A DNA stretch of 41,938 bases from a virus. Shown here piece by piece: positions 6,251 through 14,008 of this stretch (the stretch's first letter is position 1; every line of letters starts with the position of its first letter). Where the stretch lies: the IMG/VR virus record IMGVR_UViG_3300042449_002081, positions 1 through 41,938 of that record. One strand, written 5' to 3'. The position numbers and the translations under genes were made by a program. Under the pieces are notes generated by a model. It ran no database searches. It saw only the letters and a list, made by a program, of their open reading frames with translations, and was not told where the DNA came from.

Positions 6251-7857
6251 CCTTCACGCAAACTCCCCACCCGCTGCTGCCATTTATCCCGCCGGAGCAC
6301 TTTGTTGCCGACTTCGAGGCGGCGAAGGCCCTGCTTGCCGAGCGCGAGCGCCGCATTGTCTTGGAAAAAGAGGATCCGATCCGCTACGGCTACGAGCCCG
6401 AGCACTGGCAGAAGGCCGAAAAGATCGCCAAGCGCTACCGCGACCTCTTGGTGCTCGGCGGCAACCGCTCCGGCAAGTCCACATGGGCGGGAAAAATGGT
6501 CGTCCGCACCCTGCTCGAGAAGCCCGCGAGCCGCGTGTGGTGCTTCCAGACCACAAACGACAACTCCATCTCCATGCAGCAGCCGATTGTGTGGAATTTC
6601 ATGCCCGCCGAGCTACGAACGGCCAAGCGCAGCAAGATAACGAACATCAGCTACACGCAAAAGAACGGATTTTCCGAAAATACCGCCGTCCTTCCGAACA
6701 AATCGCAGGTCTGGTTCCGCAATTACGCCCAAGACATCACCACCATCGAGGGCGGCGAGATCGATCTCGCCTGGTGCGACGAATTGGTCCCCCTCGATTG
6801 GCTCGAAACCATCAGATTCCGCCTTCTCGACCGAAATGGCATCCTCCTCGTCACCTTCACCCCCATCGAAGGCTACAGCCCCACGGTAAAAAACTACCTC
6901 CAGGGCGCCAAAACCCTCGAGGAGTGCGATGCCGAGCTTTTGCCGAGAAAAAGCGGCAAGGGATTTGAAAAAGTCCCCGTCGTGCAGGAATGCACCACCC
7001 GGCACGCCGGCATCATCTATTTTCAGACCAAAAACAACCCATGGGCAGGCTACGGCCGCATGAAGACCGAGCTCGCCAAGCAACCCCGCGAAAAAATCCT
7101 CTGCCGCGCCTACGGCGTCCCCGTCAAGGCCGCCGCGACGCGCTTCCCCCGCTTCCGCGAGTCGGTGCATGTCGTCAAGGCCGACCAGATTCCCCAGGAA
7201 GGCACGAACTACCTCTTCTGCGACCCCGCTGGCGGGAAAAACTGGTTCATGCTGTGGGTCCGCATCGACGCCGCCGAGCGGGCGTGGGTCTACCGCGAGT
7301 GGCCGCAGACCGACACCTACATTGAGGGCGTCGGCTACGCCGGGCCGTGGGCGATCTCCAGCGGCAAGAAAGCCGACGGCGAAGCCGGTGAGGGGCAGAA
7401 ATCCTTCGGCTTCGGCCTACTCGCCTACAAGGCGGAAATCGAGCGCATGGAAGCCCTCGACGGGGTCAAGATTTTTGAGCGCTGGATAGACTCAAGGTAT
7501 GCGAACACCACCGTCGCCGGCACCCGCGAGCAATCTACCACCCTCCTCGAGGAACTCGAAGATGTCGGCATGTCCTTCCGATCCTGCCCAGGCGAGAACA
7601 TCGAGGAAGGCGTCGGCCTCATCAACAACGCATTATTTTATGACGAAGAAGCACCCATCGACCACACCAACGCGCCTCGGCTCTATATCTCCGAGTGCTG
7701 CACCAACACCATCTGGGCCCTCAAGGAGTGGACCGGCACCGACGGCCAGAAAGGCGCCAGCAAAGACCCCATCGACTGCCTCCGCTACCTCCTCACTTCT
7801 GGAGTCGGCAATGTGGAAGGAGGCAGGCTCCATGTTACCGGAGGAGGTGCCTATTAA
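6247..7857 (+). CDS. terL: Terminase large subunit (packaging ATPase and nuclease)
   Basis: A 536-residue DNA-packaging motor. Walker A GGNRSGKST lies at 71-79, Walker B IDLAWCDE at 172-179 with the catalytic Glu, and the coupling motif TFTP at 203-206. The RNase H-like nuclease domain begins near NYLFCDPAGGKNW (Asp326) and continues with RWIDSRYAN and the C-terminal DPIDCLRYLL, giving three acidic positions. Length and order are normal for a terminase_6 protein. It drives DNA into the prohead through the portal and cuts the concatemer. The ATG at 6247 overlaps the preceding stop. The gene after it starts inside its last 26 bases. Confidence 0.93.
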   Translation: MTFTQTPHPLLPFIPPEHFVADFEAAKALLAERERRIVLEKEDPIRYGYEPEHWQKAEKIAKRYRDLLVLGGNRSGKSTWAGKMVVRTLLEKPASRVWCFQTTNDNSISMQQPIVWNFMPAELRTAKRSKITNISYTQKNGFSENTAVLPNKSQVWFRNYAQDITTIEGGEIDLAWCDELVPLDWLETIRFRLLDRNGILLVTFTPIEGYSPTVKNYLQGAKTLEECDAELLPRKSGKGFEKVPVVQECTTRHAGIIYFQTKNNPWAGYGRMKTELAKQPREKILCRAYGVPVKAAATRFPRFRESVHVVKADQIPQEGTNYLFCDPAGGKNWFMLWVRIDAAERAWVYREWPQTDTYIEGVGYAGPWAISSGKKADGEAGEGQKSFGFGLLAYKAEIERMEALDGVKIFERWIDSRYANTTVAGTREQSTTLLEELEDVGMSFRSCPGENIEEGVGLINNALFYDEEAPIDHTNAPRLYISECCTNTIWALKEWTGTDGQKGASKDPIDCLRYLLTSGVGNVEGGRLHVTGGGAY

Positions 7858-8023
7858 ACGCCGCACGCTCCGCAAGCGCGATGTCATGGATCTCCTCGGC
7901 ATTTCGGAGCGCACCTACAAGACCTACATCGAGGTCGGCCTCCTGCACCCGATCCCCGCGCCCCGGCAGAAACGCCACACCTTCTCCCTCGCAGCCATCA
8001 TCAAAAAATTCCAACTCGCCTGA
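7832..8023 (+). CDS. Small MerR/excisionase-type HTH protein
   Basis: A 63-residue protein. ATG 7832 is chosen because AAGGAGG (7817-7823) sits at a good distance upstream; an in-frame GTG at 7847 is possible. After a basic start (IKRRTLRKRD) comes VMDLLGISERTYKTYIEVGL, a MerR/HTH_17-like DNA-binding helix pair, ending PAPRQKRHTFSLAAI, which looks like a wing. It overlaps the 3' end of the terminase gene in another frame. It may bind the packaging site or regulate late genes; the actual role is unknown. Confidence 0.65.
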   Translation: MLPEEVPIKRRTLRKRDVMDLLGISERTYKTYIEVGLLHPIPAPRQKRHTFSLAAIIKKFQLA

Positions 8024-8026
8024 CCT

Positions 8027-8308
8027 ATGTTCACCCTAAAAAAAACCACCCGCTACATGCTGCCAGACCGGCTCGACGAAGACGACATGACGACCGCGCT
8101 GTGCATGCCCGGCAGCAAGCCGCTCGTCGTGCAGGCTGTGTTGCAAGTCCTCCGCGACCACATCGACGACTCCGTCGAATTGGTCGGCAGCATCAAGACC
8201 GCCACCGAGCACGGCCAGCTCGCCCACTGCGCCGGTGCCCTCGACGCCCTGCGCGGCTTTGAGTCCGACCTCCTCCAGCGCATCGACGAAGCAAGCAAGA
8301 AGATGTAG
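8027..8308 (+). CDS. Small hypothetical protein after the terminase
   Basis: A 93-residue, mostly helical, acidic protein starting MFTLKKTTRYMLPDRLDEDD. It follows the HTH gene by three bases. The length and position suit a small head or packaging accessory factor, but no motif is recognisable. It is the last plus-strand gene before the AT-rich minus-strand cassette. Confidence 0.65.
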   Translation: MFTLKKTTRYMLPDRLDEDDMTTALCMPGSKPLVVQAVLQVLRDHIDDSVELVGSIKTATEHGQLAHCAGALDALRGFESDLLQRIDEASKKM

Positions 8309-8399
8309 AAAACTTTCGGCGGTCATTGAGGGCATGCCGTCTCGCCGTTCCCAGTGGGTAAGCGAGGCGACCATGAGCGACCTGAGCCGTCGGACCTTT

Positions 8400-8588
8400 T
8401 TACAATTTCGACTCGATAAACTTCCCTCGGCTCATCGAGCCACGCTGGCGGTCGAGCTTGTCCCAGGATTCGGGCTGCATCGACACGGATCGCGTGACGG
8501 CGGTGCGGCCTTTGGCGTTTTTGCTCTTTGCTCCTTTGGGGCGGCCCGATCCTTTGCGCGGGCCGCCGTGGGTGGTGGGCTTTTTCAT
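8400..8588 (-). CDS. Small basic DNA-binding-like protein (ribbon-helix-helix type)
   Basis: A 62-residue protein on the minus strand from ATG 8588. The head, THGGPRKGSGRPKGAKSKN, is a GRP-type basic linker common at the front of small phage repressors. It is followed by TAVTRSVSMQPESWDKLD, which has the strand-plus-helix order of a CopG/Arc ribbon-helix-helix. Longer upstream starts are possible but lack the GRP-headed layout. It is the last of three minus-strand genes and may control the cassette. Confidence 0.6.
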   Translation of the reverse strand: MKKPTTHGGPRKGSGRPKGAKSKNAKGRTAVTRSVSMQPESWDKLDRQRGSMSRGKFIESKL

Positions 8589-8599
8589 TCGAAAAAGTT

Positions 8600-8863
8600 T
8601 TAAACAATGAATCCCTTGCGAGTGAAGAATTTTGCAATTGGGGAACCCCACTCGTCGGCAAGAGAGCAACGAATGTGACACTCAAAATCGTTTCCTTCGC
8701 TTTCTGCGGTCTGACGATTGCATTCGATGTAATTCCAGACTTCGATTTTGCCGAAACCATCAGTTTCAAACCACTTGCTTTTTTGAGAATCACTTGCCTT
8801 CAAATCTTGATCATAAATAGCGTTTAGGATTTCGAGTTGGGTTTTTTTTGTTTTGTTTTTCAT
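8600..8863 (-). CDS. Hypothetical protein of AT-rich minus-strand cassette
   Basis: An 87-residue protein starting MKNKTKKTQLEILNAIYDQD. Charged, with a mixed alpha/beta look (WFETDGFGKIEVWNYIEC, CSLADEWGSPIAKFF). No family recognised. It reads opposite to the structural operon in DNA that is clearly AT-richer than the terminase and capsid genes, so it is probably a recently acquired accessory gene expressed independently, perhaps in the lysogen. Confidence 0.6.
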   Translation of the reverse strand: MKNKTKKTQLEILNAIYDQDLKASDSQKSKWFETDGFGKIEVWNYIECNRQTAESEGNDFECHIRCSLADEWGSPIAKFFTRKGFIV

Positions 8864-8873
8864 GGTCTTAGTT

Positions 8874-8896
8874 GGCGCGGGGGTCGAACCCGCGCC
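8874..8896 (-). other. Hairpin resembling a tRNA T-arm
   Basis: GGCGCGGG (8874-8881) pairs perfectly with CCCGCGCC (8889-8896). Read on the minus strand the seven-base loop is TTCGACC, giving the GGTTCGACCC pattern of a tRNA T-arm. No matching D-arm, acceptor 5' strand or good anticodon arm lies upstream. It sits between two minus-strand genes. It could be a tRNA 3'-end remnant, an RNA processing or stability hairpin, or chance. Confidence 0.5.
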
Positions 8897-8904
8897 GGGT
8901 GGGG

Positions 8905-9084
8905 TTAGATTGCAAATCCTTTTTCGCGGAGGATTCGAGCGGCTTGATGGATGTTCAAGAATCCCTCGTTCAGGTTGTCGATGAATGCCTCAAGGAGGAA
9001 TCGTTTTTGGCTTTCTCCGACTTCGGTGGCTTCGTGAAGAGCGTTTAGTTTTTTGATCAGTGATTTGCGAGTCAGTGTTTTCAT
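8905..9084 (-). CDS. Hypothetical helical protein, first gene of minus-strand cassette
   Basis: A 59-residue protein using ATG at 9084, MKTLTRKSLIKKLNALHEAT and onward, ending ARILREKGFAI. A longer frame begins at 9171 but reads through an A-rich leader and is less likely. It is helical and moderately basic; the end (NIHQAARILREKGF) could be the edge of an HTH. Family unknown. A candidate promoter lies upstream at 9140-9168. Confidence 0.55.
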   Translation of the reverse strand: MKTLTRKSLIKKLNALHEATEVGESQKRFLLEAFIDNLNEGFLNIHQAARILREKGFAI

Positions 9085-9407
9085 TTTTCGTTTTGGTTTT
9101 TGTTTTTTTTCTCTGCCGTGGTGGCTTCGATCTGGGATGACAATCTCACAAACTTGATTTCTCGTCAACAATTTTTTTCAAGAAAATGAAAATAATTTTG
9201 GAGGCTTGCGGAGCCGCTTAAAACCTAGCTCGGCGGGCGGCGGTCGATTGGTCGGCGTTTTTTTCTGCCGTTATAGGTCGGTCGATGCCTGTTTCTGCCG
9301 CTCTGGGTGCGGCTCTATAGATTTCCAGAATTCTGTCGTCATTCTGAATTTCAACGAGCCCCTGTGCCGCTCGCCCCAGAAGGCACTGACCCACTTGGTT
9401 GGAAACC
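9085..9407. other. Divergent intergenic region between minus cassette and head genes
   Basis: About 320 bases without a convincing gene. It holds the A-rich leader and candidate promoter of the minus-strand cassette (9085-9168), an AT-rich stretch (9170-9200), and on the plus strand a possible sigma70-type pair TTGGTC (9248-9253) and TTATAG (9271-9276), 17 bases apart, that could drive the scaffold-capsid operon. Frames open through it lack motifs and are judged spurious. Confidence 0.5.
9140..9168 (-). promoter_or_regulatory. Candidate sigma70-type promoter of the minus-strand cassette
   Basis: Read on the minus strand, TTGACG (9163-9168) is a near-consensus -35 box, followed after 17 bases by GATTGT (9140-9145), a weak -10 box. 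A purine-rich, A-rich leader then leads to the gene start at 9084. The -10 match is poor, so this is tentative. Confidence 0.35.
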
Positions 9408-10430
9408 ATGACGCCAGACACAAACGACACCCCAATGACGCTCTCCGACATTGCAGCCGAAATCGGCTTCGATCTCGAGGAGATAACCCCGCAGGAACAA
9501 CCCGCCGCCGAGGAGACCGAAGCCGCGCCAGAAGCGCAGCCAGAGGCCACCGAGACGGAGGACGCCTCAGCGGAAACTGATCTTTCACAGGATACCGACG
9601 AAAAGTCTGAAGACGACAGCGACGCCGAGTCCGAAGAGGACAAAGACGACGCCGAGCCGGAAGAGGAAAAGAACCCCGTCCCCGAGAAGCTCCTCAAGCG
9701 CATCGACAAAATCACGGCCAAGCGCCGCGAGGCTGAAGAACGCGCCGAGACGCTCGAGAGCGAGGTCAGCGAGCTGCGAGCCAAACTCGACGCCACCGTT
9801 CCCATCCAAGTTACACCCACCGCGAGCGACCCGCTCGCCGATGTGGAAACGCCCGAGCAACTCGAAGACCGAGTTGCCACCGCGAAGAAAATCCGCGCTT
9901 GGGCCATCAAGAATTTGGAAGGCGGCACCGTCCAGAATGCCGCCGGCGAGGATGTCTACTACGAGCCTTCCCAGGTTCGTGAATACCTCGCCACCGCCGA
10001 CGAGCTCCTCACCGAGCACGCCCCCAAGCGCAAGGAATGGATCTCGCAGCGCAGCATGGTCCTCAACGAAGCCAAGGCCGTCTACCCGGCCCTCTTCAAG
10101 GCAGGCACCCAAGAGCACGAAAGCCTCTTGGCCACCATCAAAGCCCATCCCTACCTCAAGAATCTCCCCCAACTCGAGATGATCGTGGGAGACGCGATGG
10201 AAGGCATGAAGCTCCGCTTCGCCCGAGCCGAGGCCGCCCAGAAAAAAGCCGCAGCGTCCAAGACCGAGTCGAAATCCCCCGTGAAAGCCAGCAACCCGCC
10301 GAGTCCCGCAAAAGGTGCCCGAGTGCCCGCCCAAGACATAGCGACCCGAGAAGGAGCCAGAAACCTGTTCTCTCGAGGATCCTCGCTCAAGACCGACGAC
10401 ATCGCGGCGTTCCTTGAAGGAGCGCTCTAA
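9408..10430 (+). CDS. Capsid scaffolding protein
   Basis: A 340-residue protein directly upstream of the major capsid gene. Residues about 20-90 are extremely acidic (runs of E, D, A, S, T), followed by a coiled coil (KRIDKITAKRREAEERAE, ETLESEVSELRAKLD), a helical middle and a basic, Pro/Ser-rich C-terminal stretch (KSPVKASNPPSPAKGARV) that would bind the capsid protein. This layout and position are those of scaffold proteins that shape the prohead and leave or are cleaved. ATG 9408 is preferred over an in-frame TTG at 9399. Confidence 0.8.
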   Translation: MTPDTNDTPMTLSDIAAEIGFDLEEITPQEQPAAEETEAAPEAQPEATETEDASAETDLSQDTDEKSEDDSDAESEEDKDDAEPEEEKNPVPEKLLKRIDKITAKRREAEERAETLESEVSELRAKLDATVPIQVTPTASDPLADVETPEQLEDRVATAKKIRAWAIKNLEGGTVQNAAGEDVYYEPSQVREYLATADELLTEHAPKRKEWISQRSMVLNEAKAVYPALFKAGTQEHESLLATIKAHPYLKNLPQLEMIVGDAMEGMKLRFARAEAAQKKAAASKTESKSPVKASNPPSPAKGARVPAQDIATREGARNLFSRGSSLKTDDIAAFLEGAL

Positions 10431-10466
10431 CCCCCCAAATCCAAACCAACACCCCCCCTTAACACA

Positions 10467-11489
10467 ATGGCCGCAACACTCATCACCTCCCAAACTGGCA
10501 TCCGCCAGGATCTCTCCGACCTCATCGCGGTCGTAGACGCAAAAACCTGCCCCGTCATCTCGATGGCGAAAAAAGGCGCAGAGCCCATCAACCCCCTCAC
10601 ACAATGGCAAGCCGACGCATTCAATGCGGCAACGGTTCCCGCCGGCGTCCTCTCGAACACAGATGTCTCCTCATCTGATTTCGTGGACAACGCCGCAAAC
10701 CGCGTGCTCCTCTCGGCCCGCATCCAGAAGTTCCGCGAAGTCCCATCCGTGGACGACCTCGCGCAGCATGTCTCCGAAGTTGCCGGCATCGGCAAGAAAA
10801 AAGAGATGGCCCGCGCCGTCAGCAAATCCCTCGAGCAAATGAAGCGCTCGATGGAAGCCGCATTCTGCTCCGACCAAGAAGGCGTCGAGCAGTCCGGTAG
10901 CACCCCTTACAAGACCCGTGGTCTTGGCAAGTGGATCCAGAACGGCGCTCAGTCCGACCTCCCCGTCAACTCGGCCTACCGCACACCGACCGCGTCGATC
11001 AACACGACCGCCACAGCCTCGCTCACCGAGAACAACATCCAAGACATGTTGCAATCCCTCTACGAGCAGACCGGCAAAGCACAGACCTACAGCCTCGTCT
11101 GTGGGCCTGCCCTCAAGCGCCAGTTCACCTCGTTCACACGCACCCAGTTCGCTTCGACGAATGTCGCCAGCGCCATCCGCGTGTTGAATCAAAAAGACAG
11201 CTCCAAAATCGTCAGCTCTGTTGACATTTTTGAAGGAGATTTTGGCACACTCGAGCTCATCCCATCGCTTTTCTTGGCGAAGGACGCGACCGGCGCTGGC
11301 GCAGCCGCCGTGCAGAACGGCCGCGGCTATGTCCTCGATATGGACATGGTCGAGCTCCGCTATAACCGCAAGCCCCGCTTCCAAGAACTCGAAGACCGTG
11401 GCGGTGGACCACGCGGCATCGTGGACGCGATCTGCGCCCTCTGCGTCAAGAGCCCTCTGGCTCTCGGCAAGTTCGCACCGACTGCCTAA
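10467..11489 (+). CDS. Major capsid protein, SU10/DUF5309-like HK97 fold
   Basis: A 340-residue protein. The N-terminal block (GIRQDLSDLIAVVDAKTCP, then a short linker to WQADAF) and the later GPALKRQFTSF, RGYVLDMDMVELRYNRKPRFQELEDRGG (two blocks) correspond to the SU10-like capsid family (DUF5309), with an HK97-type shell fold. It follows the scaffold by 36 bases and precedes a strong hairpin, the usual arrangement for high-level capsid expression. It builds the icosahedral head. Confidence 0.85.
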   Translation: MAATLITSQTGIRQDLSDLIAVVDAKTCPVISMAKKGAEPINPLTQWQADAFNAATVPAGVLSNTDVSSSDFVDNAANRVLLSARIQKFREVPSVDDLAQHVSEVAGIGKKKEMARAVSKSLEQMKRSMEAAFCSDQEGVEQSGSTPYKTRGLGKWIQNGAQSDLPVNSAYRTPTASINTTATASLTENNIQDMLQSLYEQTGKAQTYSLVCGPALKRQFTSFTRTQFASTNVASAIRVLNQKDSSKIVSSVDIFEGDFGTLELIPSLFLAKDATGAGAAAVQNGRGYVLDMDMVELRYNRKPRFQELEDRGGGPRGIVDAICALCVKSPLALGKFAPTA

Positions 11490-11499
11490 TCCAGCCTCC

Positions 11500-11567
11500 C
11501 CCGCATAGGCCCTACGGAGGGGCGCTCACACCCTCCAGAAATCAAAGAGCGCCCCTCCCAATGCGGG
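11500..11567 (+). terminator. Strong nested hairpin after the capsid gene (attenuating terminator)
   Basis: A perfect 12-base inverted repeat, GGAGGGGCGCTC (11516-11527) and GAGCGCCCCTCC (11547-11558), is nested in an outer pair CCCGCAT (11500-11506) and ATGCGGG (11561-11567). It is followed by ACAATTTTC, a short U-rich run. It probably ends or slows transcription after the capsid gene, lowering portal expression, or protects the capsid mRNA 3' end. Confidence 0.7.
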
Positions 11568-11579
11568 ACAATTTTCTAA

Positions 11580-11912
11580 ATGTCCGACCTCGCAGTAGAA
11601 CTCGAAGCCGATCTTGGTGACCTCGCCCCGCTGGTCACCGAGGAACTCCGCACCGGCTGGCACGCCTCCATGGTCACCGCCGAGATGCGCCAGCAGCGGA
11701 TCAAAGCCGCGAGCGACCGCATCGCCGCAGCCCGCAGCACGGTGGAAGGCATCGGCCAGCACACCATGTCCGTCGATTTCGACAGCTACATCTACTGGAA
11801 CAACCTCTACCCCGGTTGCTGGAAGGACAAAGGATTCCGCGAGGAATTCAAAAAGGCCAACCCCCACACCGTCGTCACCACCACCGCCAAGCCGACCATC
11901 GTCGTCCAATGA
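11580..11912 (+). CDS. Small head-associated hypothetical protein
   Basis: A 110-residue protein, MSDLAVELEADLGDLAPLV and onward, with a helical first half and an aromatic, more globular second half (DFDSYIYWNNLYPGCW, FREEFKKANPH). It lies between the capsid hairpin and the portal gene, overlapping the latter by ATGA. Position suggests a head or connector accessory protein; no family is recognised. Confidence 0.65.
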   Translation: MSDLAVELEADLGDLAPLVTEELRTGWHASMVTAEMRQQRIKAASDRIAAARSTVEGIGQHTMSVDFDSYIYWNNLYPGCWKDKGFREEFKKANPHTVVTTTAKPTIVVQ

Positions 11913-14002
11913 AATCCTCGGACATCTCAGAAATCATCGGCCTCGTCGAAGAAGCGGAGACCGACGCCGCCAACTACTGGTCGCGGAAGAATCTCAACTA
12001 CAACCAGCGATTCTGCCTCTGGCCAGGGCAAGACGACACCGGCCGCAAATATTCGTCGAACCTCGGCAAAAACGCATTCCCCTGGGATGGTGCCTCCGAC
12101 TCCCGAATCCGCCTTTCCGACATGCTCATCAACGAGCGTGTGCGCTTGATGAAAAACTCCTTCACCCGCGCCCGTCTCGCCGTCATGCCGACCGAGACGA
12201 CCGACATCCAAGCCGGCCGAAAGGTCGAGACCGTCATCCAGTGGCTTCTCAACTCTCACTGCGCCGCCATGACCAAGCGCGAGGTGGAACTCGCCGCAAA
12301 CATCCGAGAAACTTACGGCCTCGCCGTGATGGGCGTCTTCTGGCGCCGCACCACTCGCAACGAAAAGCTCACCTTCACACTCGAGTCTCTCCAGATGCAA
12401 TACATGGAGACCGGCGACCCCCAGCTCGCCCTCATCATCGAGGCCATCCTCGATCCCACGCAGGAAGAAGCCGTCGCCCGCGAGATGGATCTCCTGCTCC
12501 CTGGCCAAGGCACCGCTGCCAATGTTCGCAAGCTCCGCGAGACCGGAGCGTTTGAATACGACTCGCCCTACATCTTCGAGAACCTCCCCGACTGGCAAGC
12601 CTACGAGCCGTGGGAGGACATCATCTTCCCGCCCTCCACCTACGACCTCCAGCGGGCACCCTTCATCGCCTGCCGTGAACTCCTCCGCGAAGACGAACTC
12701 CGCGAGCGCGAAGTCACCGAAGACTACGACCCCCGCTGGATCGATGAGGCCGTAAAGCACAAAGGCATCTCCCGCCGCACCGGCCGGAACATGTATCGCA
12801 TCACCGATACATTCCTGCTCTCCGACGACCGCGACATGATCGAGGTCTGGCGCGTTTACCAGAAAAAGTGGAACGAAAAGATCGGCGCCATGGAGGTCAT
12901 CTGCACTCACATCCAGCCCAGCGTCGTGGACCGCGTCGCCAAGTCCGAGGCCATGGGCTACGAGCACGGGCAATATCCCTTCATCGAGCTACCCCTCGAA
13001 CGCACCAGCCGCCCGCTCATCGAGGCCCGAGGCGTGCCCGAGCTCGTCGCCACCCAGCAGAGCGAGATCAAGGTGCAGCGTGACTACCGCAGTGATCGCG
13101 CCAGTTTGACAATTCTCCCTCCCCTAAAAGTCCCCGCCAACCGAGGCAAAATGGAAATCGTCCTCGGCCCCGCCAAGCAGCTCCCAGAGCGTCGCCCCGG
13201 CGAGTTCCAATGGATGGCCCCGCCGGTGAATGACATGGGCACCATCGAAATCGAAGCCGCCACCCGCCGCGATGTTGATGAGTATTTCGGCATTCCCCGC
13301 GCCGACATGGCCCCGCAGCGGGCTCTCCTCGCCCAACAGGATTTGGTCGATACCTGGCTCGCCGACATGGCCCTCATCCTCGGCCAGACCTTCCAGCTCT
13401 GCCAGCAATACCTCGACGATATCCAGTTCGTGCGAGTCGCCGGCGGACTGCCCACCCCCTTCCGCGCCAGCCGCCAAGACATCCAGGGCAAATACGACCT
13501 CCGCCTCGACTTCGACGCCCGCACGCTCGACTCCGAGGCGCTCAAGATCAAGCTGCAAGGGCTCACCCAGCTCATCCCCCTCGACACGCAAGGCGTCATC
13601 GACCGCGCCGGTCTCGTCAAATTCCTCTTCGGCTCCATCGATCCCAATCTCTCCGAGCTCCTCATCCGCGACGCCGAAGCCGCCAGCCAGCAAGAGATCG
13701 ACGACGAGCAAGTCCAGTTCACGAAAATCGCCGCAGGCACCGAGCCGCCTCTCAAAGGCGAAGGCCAAAACTTCCAGCTCCGCCTGCAAACCCTCCAAAA
13801 CATCATCCAGAGCAACCCGGCAATCCAGCAGCGCCTCCAGCAGGACCAAATCTTCGCCGCCATGCTCAACGCCCGCATGGAGTCATTCAGCTTCCAAGTC
13901 CAACAACAACAAAACGCCCAAATCGGCCGCGTCGGCGCCCAGCCCGGCCTCCAAAAAGTCGCCGAAGAAATGCAAGCCCCCCAACAACCCACCCCCCAAT
14001 AA
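11909..14002 (+). CDS. Portal protein
   Basis: A 697-residue protein, the size of podovirus portals. The N-terminal part is helical and aromatic (EAETDAANYWSRKNLNYNQ), followed by the clamp region WPGQDDTG, AFPWDGASDSRIRLSDMLI, a large wing domain, and a long C-terminal helical barrel rich in Gln (QLRLQTLQNIIQSNPAIQQ). It forms the 12-subunit ring at the head vertex, through which terminase pumps DNA and to which the adaptors attach. Order scaffold, capsid, portal, adaptors is consistent with this, though the portal comes after the capsid. Confidence 0.85.
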   Translation: MKSSDISEIIGLVEEAETDAANYWSRKNLNYNQRFCLWPGQDDTGRKYSSNLGKNAFPWDGASDSRIRLSDMLINERVRLMKNSFTRARLAVMPTETTDIQAGRKVETVIQWLLNSHCAAMTKREVELAANIRETYGLAVMGVFWRRTTRNEKLTFTLESLQMQYMETGDPQLALIIEAILDPTQEEAVAREMDLLLPGQGTAANVRKLRETGAFEYDSPYIFENLPDWQAYEPWEDIIFPPSTYDLQRAPFIACRELLREDELREREVTEDYDPRWIDEAVKHKGISRRTGRNMYRITDTFLLSDDRDMIEVWRVYQKKWNEKIGAMEVICTHIQPSVVDRVAKSEAMGYEHGQYPFIELPLERTSRPLIEARGVPELVATQQSEIKVQRDYRSDRASLTILPPLKVPANRGKMEIVLGPAKQLPERRPGEFQWMAPPVNDMGTIEIEAATRRDVDEYFGIPRADMAPQRALLAQQDLVDTWLADMALILGQTFQLCQQYLDDIQFVRVAGGLPTPFRASRQDIQGKYDLRLDFDARTLDSEALKIKLQGLTQLIPLDTQGVIDRAGLVKFLFGSIDPNLSELLIRDAEAASQQEIDDEQVQFTKIAAGTEPPLKGEGQNFQLRLQTLQNIIQSNPAIQQRLQQDQIFAAMLNARMESFSFQVQQQQNAQIGRVGAQPGLQKVAEEMQAPQQPTPQ

Positions 14003-14008
14003 CCACCC

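Noticed and set aside
9206-9580. Open frame upstream of the scaffold gene
   Set aside because: It overlaps the scaffold in another frame, is Arg/Ser-rich and lacks motifs; the scaffold ATG at 9408 is better supported.
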